Positions 6,154 to 9,396 of a stretch of DNA of 9,396 bases are shown here, in pieces. The first letter of the stretch is position 1. Every line of letters begins with the position of its first letter. The stretch covers positions 1-9,396 of the forward strand of contig JAEYPI010000038.1 of the NCBI GenBank assembly GCA_023410885.1, read 5' to 3'. Position numbers and translations under genes: made by a program. The notes beneath the pieces are model-generated. The model did no database searches, was not told where the DNA came from, and saw only the letters and a program-made list of their open reading frames with translations. The DNA comes from Bacillota bacterium (lineage in GTDB: Bacteria; Bacillota; Clostridia; DSM-8532).

Positions 6154-7571
6154 AGATGTTTCCTCCTCATCCAAACGAATACACCTAGACCAATAATGGC
6201 AAGGGGTAATACAAAGGAAAGTACAATAAATGCAACAAAGCGGCTTTGCTCAGTAAGATTAATGGGTTGAGCGGCCAGGCTCTTTGAAGGTACCATGACA
6301 GTATCGGTTTGGTCTTCCATCCAGTTAAGAATGGATACCACATAACGCTTACCGTTATCACCGGCATTCTCCATCCAGTCATCGGTGACAAAGGCGGCAT
6401 TTCCGATGAGGGCAATTTTACTGCTATCGGAGCCTTGGTACTCAGCAATGGCACCCAAAAGAACGGAGCCTACGGTGGGCTGGCTTGTGGCCAGATCATA
6501 GCTTACAGCCTTTGCGGAGGTTTTTAACAGGGGCTGCGTGGTAATCCATTCCTTTTCAGCCTGTCCAATAGTTACGCTTCGGCAATTGGGCATTAATACA
6601 TTTTGAGAATTGGGATCTAAATTCTGTGTTACATCATTTAAGAAGGCGGTAGGAATGATGTAGTTTGCTTCACCATAGTAGCTATTCTGGTCACCTTCAG
6701 TGATAAAGTCATTGTTTAATGCCAGCGAATAACGCTCGTATACATGGTTGAAATTTGTCAGGGTAATATCACTGGTCTGTACATCCATCAAGAAAATGGC
6801 GTCTCCTCCCTTTTCCATGTAGGCCATCAGATATTCAAGCTCCTGAGCAAGAAGATCGGTTTTCGGGGAGCCGAAGATAATGACTGCCGCATCTTCCGGA
6901 ACCGCAGTGTTGAGGGACAATTCTTTAACCTCATAGTTATTAGAAGCGATGCTGGCCGATAAGGCAGCGAGATCCTCTCCGATTGACATTTCCCCGTGAC
7001 CTTTTGCAAAATAAATAACAGGGGTTCTATCAGCCACAACACTTTGAATGGCACTGGAGAAGGATTGCTCAATCTTGAGGCCGGATGCTTGGGCATAACC
7101 GGTACTATAGTCGTATTCAACCATATCACTTTGCTCAACGACCTTGACCTTGGTTCCTGATTTAACGACTATACTTCCGTCACTAATACCCTTGAGTTTT
7201 TCAGGGTCAAGCTCTCGTTCAATGAAAAGCGGATCCCTTTCTACATCTACAAAACGCAGCGTGATCTTGTTATTGCTCTTTATGGTATATTGCTTGAGCA
7301 CTTCCAAGATCTCTGTTGTAGTAAAGTTCTTCTCCTCGGTGAGAATAATGATCTCAACATCCTTTTGCAGACCGCCTATAAGCTTCAGACTGGGCTCACT
7401 GAGCGAATACATCTTATTTTGCGTAATATCTATGCGCAGCCTGTTTCTCACAACATCAAATCCAAGCACCGCATTAAAGAGGACGATAAGCGCAACCACA
7501 ATAGCTGTGACCGCTAAAGCATAGGAACCATATTTAAAGCTTCTGATATTCCATTTTTTCATTTCTATCAC
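6150..7571 (-). CDS. GldG-like ABC transporter auxiliary protein
   Basis: A 473-residue protein with one membrane helix near each end (about 16-38 and 445-467) and a large extracytoplasmic region between them. Recognisable GldG-family (ABC_transp_aux) features are the conserved N-terminal LRIDITQNKMYSLSEP stretch (45-60), GHGE (191-194), IIFGSPKTDL (231-240) followed by a GGDAIFLMD strand (255-263), and a late GNAAFVTDDWM/LNWM segment (390-418). In Bacteroidetes GldG works with GldA and GldF in an ABC system needed for gliding; in Firmicutes the role is undefined. GTG at 7571 forms a GTGA overlap with the permease stop and has GGAG 6 nt upstream. ATG at 7562 gives MKKW and has AGGGGTGA upstream, so it is a near-equal alternative that only removes three residues. 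Its stop overlaps the DUF4340 start by 4 nt. Confidence 0.9.
   Translation of the reverse strand: MIEMKKWNIRSFKYGSYALAVTAIVVALIVLFNAVLGFDVVRNRLRIDITQNKMYSLSEPSLKLIGGLQKDVEIIILTEEKNFTTTEILEVLKQYTIKSNNKITLRFVDVERDPLFIERELDPEKLKGISDGSIVVKSGTKVKVVEQSDMVEYDYSTGYAQASGLKIEQSFSSAIQSVVADRTPVIYFAKGHGEMSIGEDLAALSASIASNNYEVKELSLNTAVPEDAAVIIFGSPKTDLLAQELEYLMAYMEKGGDAIFLMDVQTSDITLTNFNHVYERYSLALNNDFITEGDQNSYYGEANYIIPTAFLNDVTQNLDPNSQNVLMPNCRSVTIGQAEKEWITTQPLLKTSAKAVSYDLATSQPTVGSVLLGAIAEYQGSDSSKIALIGNAAFVTDDWMENAGDNGKRYVVSILNWMEDQTDTVMVPSKSLAAQPINLTEQSRFVAFIVLSFVLPLAIIGLGVFVWMRRKHL
6161..6167 (-). promoter_or_regulatory. Ribosome binding site of the DUF4340 gene
   Basis: AGGAGGA, inside the end of the GldG-like gene, lies 7 nt before ATG 6153. 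It decides for that start over the in-frame TTG at 6174, and its position with the ATGA overlap points to coupled translation. Confidence 0.8.
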
Positions 7572-8275
7572 CCCTGACTCCAGCGTTTATGCTCTACAAT
7601 TCTAACAGTCATAAAGATGAACACCGCTGCAAAACTGATCATAAACACAATGGATGTTAAATCGATAATTCCTACACTGAAATCGTTGTATCGCGTGTTG
7701 ACCGACAACCATGTGAAGGCCTTTGACATGAAGCCACTGAAAAAGGAAGCCAGATATTCAATATTACTAAGAGCAAAAATAGAAACCAAGCTGATGATTG
7801 CGGCAACAATCTGATTTTCTGTGAGTGCTGAGGCAAAGACGCCTAAAGCAATATAAACTGCACCAAGCAATATATACCCTAAGTACGAGCTAAAAATGAG
7901 GGCTACATCGGGTTTCCCTGAAACCATCACGATAATTGGAAAAATGAAAGAGGCAGCCGTCATGACAAGGAAAACACTATAGGCCGCAAAAAACTTGCCT
8001 AAAACGATATCGGTAATGCGTGTAGGAGAAGTTAAAAGCAAAACCTCAGTACCACTCTTTTTATCCTCTGCCATGGTTCTCATGGTGAGTATGGGAACAA
8101 TAAAGAGTAATAAGGAGCTCATACTGCTGACGAAATTACTCATAATATCGGATATGCCATAACCAAGCAGGCTGTTAAAAAATAATCCCAGCAAAAACAT
8201 AAAAAGACCGATGAGCACATAGGCAATGGGTGAATTAAAATACGATCTGAAATCGCGTTTCATAACAGCAAACAT
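7568..8275 (-). CDS. ABC-2 type transporter permease (GldF-like)
   Basis: A 235-residue integral membrane protein with about six predicted helices (roughly 15-38, 50-65, 97-117, 128-150, 157-172, 205-226). The cytoplasmic loop after helix 2, MRTMAEDKKSGTEVLLLTSP (65-84), is the typical ABC-2 permease signature that contacts the ATPase. Length and topology match GldF-type and other small ABC-2 permeases. It should form the membrane channel together with the ATPase encoded just upstream. The ATG is 2 nt after the ATPase stop, with GGAGGG inside the end of that gene as ribosome binding site. The stop overlaps the GTG of the GldG-like gene (GTGA). The substrate is not evident. Confidence 0.93.
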   Translation of the reverse strand: MFAVMKRDFRSYFNSPIAYVLIGLFMFLLGLFFNSLLGYGISDIMSNFVSSMSSLLLFIVPILTMRTMAEDKKSGTEVLLLTSPTRITDIVLGKFFAAYSVFLVMTAASFIFPIIVMVSGKPDVALIFSSYLGYILLGAVYIALGVFASALTENQIVAAIISLVSIFALSNIEYLASFFSGFMSKAFTWLSVNTRYNDFSVGIIDLTSIVFMISFAAVFIFMTVRIVEHKRWSQG

Positions 8276-8277
8276 AT

Positions 8278-9228
8278 TTACTTGCCCTCCTTTTCTTCGT
8301 TCGTTGTCAACTGGAGGAAGATATCTTCAAGAGACAGGCTCAAGGATTTGAGCTCAAGAATGGGGTAACCCTGCTGGGCCAATTGATTGAACATGGACTT
8401 TCTAACATCCACATCCTTATCAGCCTCTATGATATAACTATACTCGTCTTCTTTTAGCTTGCTGCTGGTTTCAAGATACTTCACACCATAAAGATGATTA
8501 AGAATATCCTTGACCTTATTTTCAGGGCCGGCGATGGTGACGGTAAAGCGGGAGAAGTCGGCCAGCTTCTTAGACAGATTATCCGGTGTATCAATAGCTG
8601 CGATCTTGCCCTTATTGATAATAACAACTCTGTCACAAACAGCACTGACTTCAGGGAGAATATGGGAGCTCAAAATGATGGTATGATTTTTCCCTAAAGC
8701 TTTAATAAGCTTTCTGATTTCAATGATTTGCTTGGGATCAAGTCCAACTGTGGGCTCGTCCAAAATAAGAACTTCAGGAGTCCCCACCAATGCCTGCGCA
8801 AGACCGATTCTCTGTTTATAGCCCTTGGACAGGTTTTTAATAAGTCTGTGGCTGACATGGGTGACCTTGACAAGCTCCATGATATCCTTCTTTTGGTTCT
8901 TCCAATCCTTTAAAGGGACTGATTTTAGATTGGCGCAAAAATCCAGATACTCGTTGACGGTCATGTCCATGTAAAGAGGCGGCAATTCAGGCAGATAGCC
9001 GATGTGCTTCTTAACTTCAATCGGATTTTCCAAAATGTCGTGTCCGGCTACTTTTACGCTTCCAGATGTAGAAGAAATGAACCCGGTAAGAATGTTCATG
9101 GTCGTGGATTTTCCTGCACCATTAGGTCCCAAAAAACCAAGAATTTCGCCCTTTTCAACTGTAAAGCTGATATTGTCGACCGCCTTAATCTTACCATATT
9201 CCTTGGTTAGATTTTGAATCTCTATCAT
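8278..9228 (-). CDS. ABC-2 type transporter ATP-binding protein (GldA/CcmA-like)
   Basis: A 316-residue ABC ATPase. Walker A is GPNGAGKST (34-42). The Q-loop region reads GYLPELPPLY (77-86), with Glu where many families have Gln, as is common in this subfamily. The signature is LSKGY (133-137) instead of LSGGQ, Walker B is VLILDEPT (153-160), followed by VGLDP (161-165), and the H-loop is SSHIL (187-191). The C-terminal ~95 residues are the accessory region usual for ATPases that power ABC-2 exporters. All catalytic positions are present, so it should be active. ATG 9228 has AGGAGG 6 nt upstream. It is the first gene of the four-gene operon and is preceded by a structured leader. Substrate unknown; the family also includes ATPases for gliding, drug and polysaccharide export. 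Confidence 0.95.
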   Translation of the reverse strand: MIEIQNLTKEYGKIKAVDNISFTVEKGEILGFLGPNGAGKSTTMNILTGFISSTSGSVKVAGHDILENPIEVKKHIGYLPELPPLYMDMTVNEYLDFCANLKSVPLKDWKNQKKDIMELVKVTHVSHRLIKNLSKGYKQRIGLAQALVGTPEVLILDEPTVGLDPKQIIEIRKLIKALGKNHTIILSSHILPEVSAVCDRVVIINKGKIAAIDTPDNLSKKLADFSRFTVTIAGPENKVKDILNHLYGVKYLETSSKLKEDEYSYIIEADKDVDVRKSMFNQLAQQGYPILELKSLSLSLEDIFLQLTTNEEKEGK

Positions 9229-9240
9229 GCTATTCCTCCT

Positions 9241-9276
9241 TCTTTTTGATTCCTACTTTCAAGCTAATCAAAAAGA
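9241..9276 (-). repeat. Perfect 11-bp inverted repeat directly before the ABC operon ribosome binding site
   Basis: On the minus strand TCTTTTTGATT (9276-9266) is the exact reverse complement of AATCAAAAAGA (9251-9241), with a 14-nt loop. The second arm ends right next to the AGGAGG of the ABC ATPase gene. In the mRNA this hairpin could affect ribosome access. Its first arm is also the U-rich tract of the hairpin at 9279-9317, so the two structures overlap. Confidence 0.65.
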
Positions 9277-9317
9277 TAGCGGGCTTAGATCCCGTATGAT
9301 GAAACCAGTAAACCCGC
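9266..9317 (-). terminator. Terminator-like hairpin in the ABC operon leader
   Basis: On the minus strand GCGGGTTTA (9317-9309) pairs with TAAGCCCGC (9287-9279): nine pairs with one G-U. The loop is 21 nt and TATCTTTTTGATT follows. A shorter competing hairpin, CGGG-N7-CCCG (plus 9280-9294), shares the 3' arm. It could be an attenuator in the leader of the ABC operon or the terminator of a gene beyond the right edge. The long loop makes it weaker than the terminator at 4619. Confidence 0.45.
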
Positions 9318-9333
9318 AAATCCTAATCAAGTT

Positions 9334-9380
9334 AATTATGAATGAAATTAATGAATAAATTATGAACAAATTGTAACAAA
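9334..9380. repeat. 12-nt AT-rich tandem repeat upstream of the ABC operon
   Basis: On the plus strand units start at 9334 (AATTATGAATGA), 9346 (AATTAATGAATA) and 9358 (AATTATGAACAA), with a weaker fourth unit (AATTGTAACAAA) at 9369. Units 1 and 3 share 10 of 12 bases; unit 2 is shifted by one inserted A. The first ATTATG is CATAAT on the minus strand, a possible -10 element, but no convincing -35 was found. Repeats one helical turn apart can be sites for a tandem-binding regulator. Chance is possible in such AT-rich DNA. Confidence 0.45.
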
Positions 9381-9396
9381 ATACCCGAGCTTTGGC

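Noticed and set aside
6154..6174. TTG start for the DUF4340 protein
   Set aside because: It lies upstream of the AGGAGGA at 6161-6167, adds acidic residues before the membrane anchor, and ATG 6153 has correct spacing and an ATGA overlap.
7144..7524. Plus-strand open frame of 126 codons opposite the GldG-like gene
   Set aside because: Low-complexity Ser/Leu/Thr-rich translation typical of an antisense shadow, with no ribosome binding site.
1..9396. CRISPR array, tRNA/rRNA genes, insertion sequences or phage genes
   Set aside because: No regularly spaced long repeats, no transposase or integrase reading frame and no structural RNA signature were seen on either strand.
9229..9396. Coding end of another gene at the right edge
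   Set aside because: The sequence is very AT-rich with repeats and hairpins, and no frame shows recognisable protein sequence; a gene further right cannot be excluded.

Overview
The window reads as part of an anaerobic, fermentative or acetogenic Firmicute, most likely a member of the Clostridia. The evidence is an NAD-linked, electron-bifurcating-type [FeFe]-hydrogenase operon, strong AGGAGG ribosome binding sites, AT-rich intergenic DNA and a perfect Rex operator. No rRNA or other phylogenetic marker is present, so the taxonomic call is an inference. Every gene I can support lies on the minus strand, so transcription runs from high to low coordinates.

Region 1 (9396 to about 4619) is a four-gene ABC-2 export-type operon. 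A 168-nt leader (9229-9396) holds a 12-nt tandem repeat and two overlapping hairpins. It is followed by an ABC ATPase (8278-9228), a six-helix ABC-2 permease (7568-8275), a GldG-like auxiliary protein (6150-7571) and a DUF4340 membrane-anchored protein (4669-6153). The genes are packed with 2-nt gaps or 4-nt overlaps, and a good intrinsic terminator at 4619-4652 closes the unit. The cluster resembles gldA/gldF/gldG of Bacteroidetes plus a DUF4340 subunit. Its substrate cannot be read from the sequence.

Region 2 (4395-4668) is the intergenic space. It carries that terminator, a 38-bp dyad of unknown meaning, a strong sigma-70/SigA-type promoter (TTGAAA, 17 nt, TATAAT with a TG extension) and, just downstream of the -10, a perfect TTGTTAA-N4-TTAACAA Rex box.

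Region 3 (4394 to 1) is the hydrogenase operon: hydC (NuoE-like [2Fe-2S] subunit), a small GHKL-type ATPase, a thioredoxin-fold ferredoxin-like protein with only three cysteines, hydB (NuoF-like flavin subunit fused to ferredoxin domains) and hydA (catalytic [FeFe]-hydrogenase). hydA has its start in the window and runs off the left edge after 382 codons. In characterised relatives HydABC couples NADH and reduced ferredoxin oxidation to H2 formation, or runs in reverse. Control by Rex, a repressor released by NADH, fits that role.

The main points for follow-up are the Rex/promoter arrangement, the unassigned ATPase and three-cysteine protein inside the hyd operon, a TSCSPGW active-site signature in HydA with Ser at an apparent cluster-ligand position, the duplicated domain of the DUF4340 protein, and the overlapping hairpins in front of the ABC operon. 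The individual families are known. I do not see an unmistakably new system.
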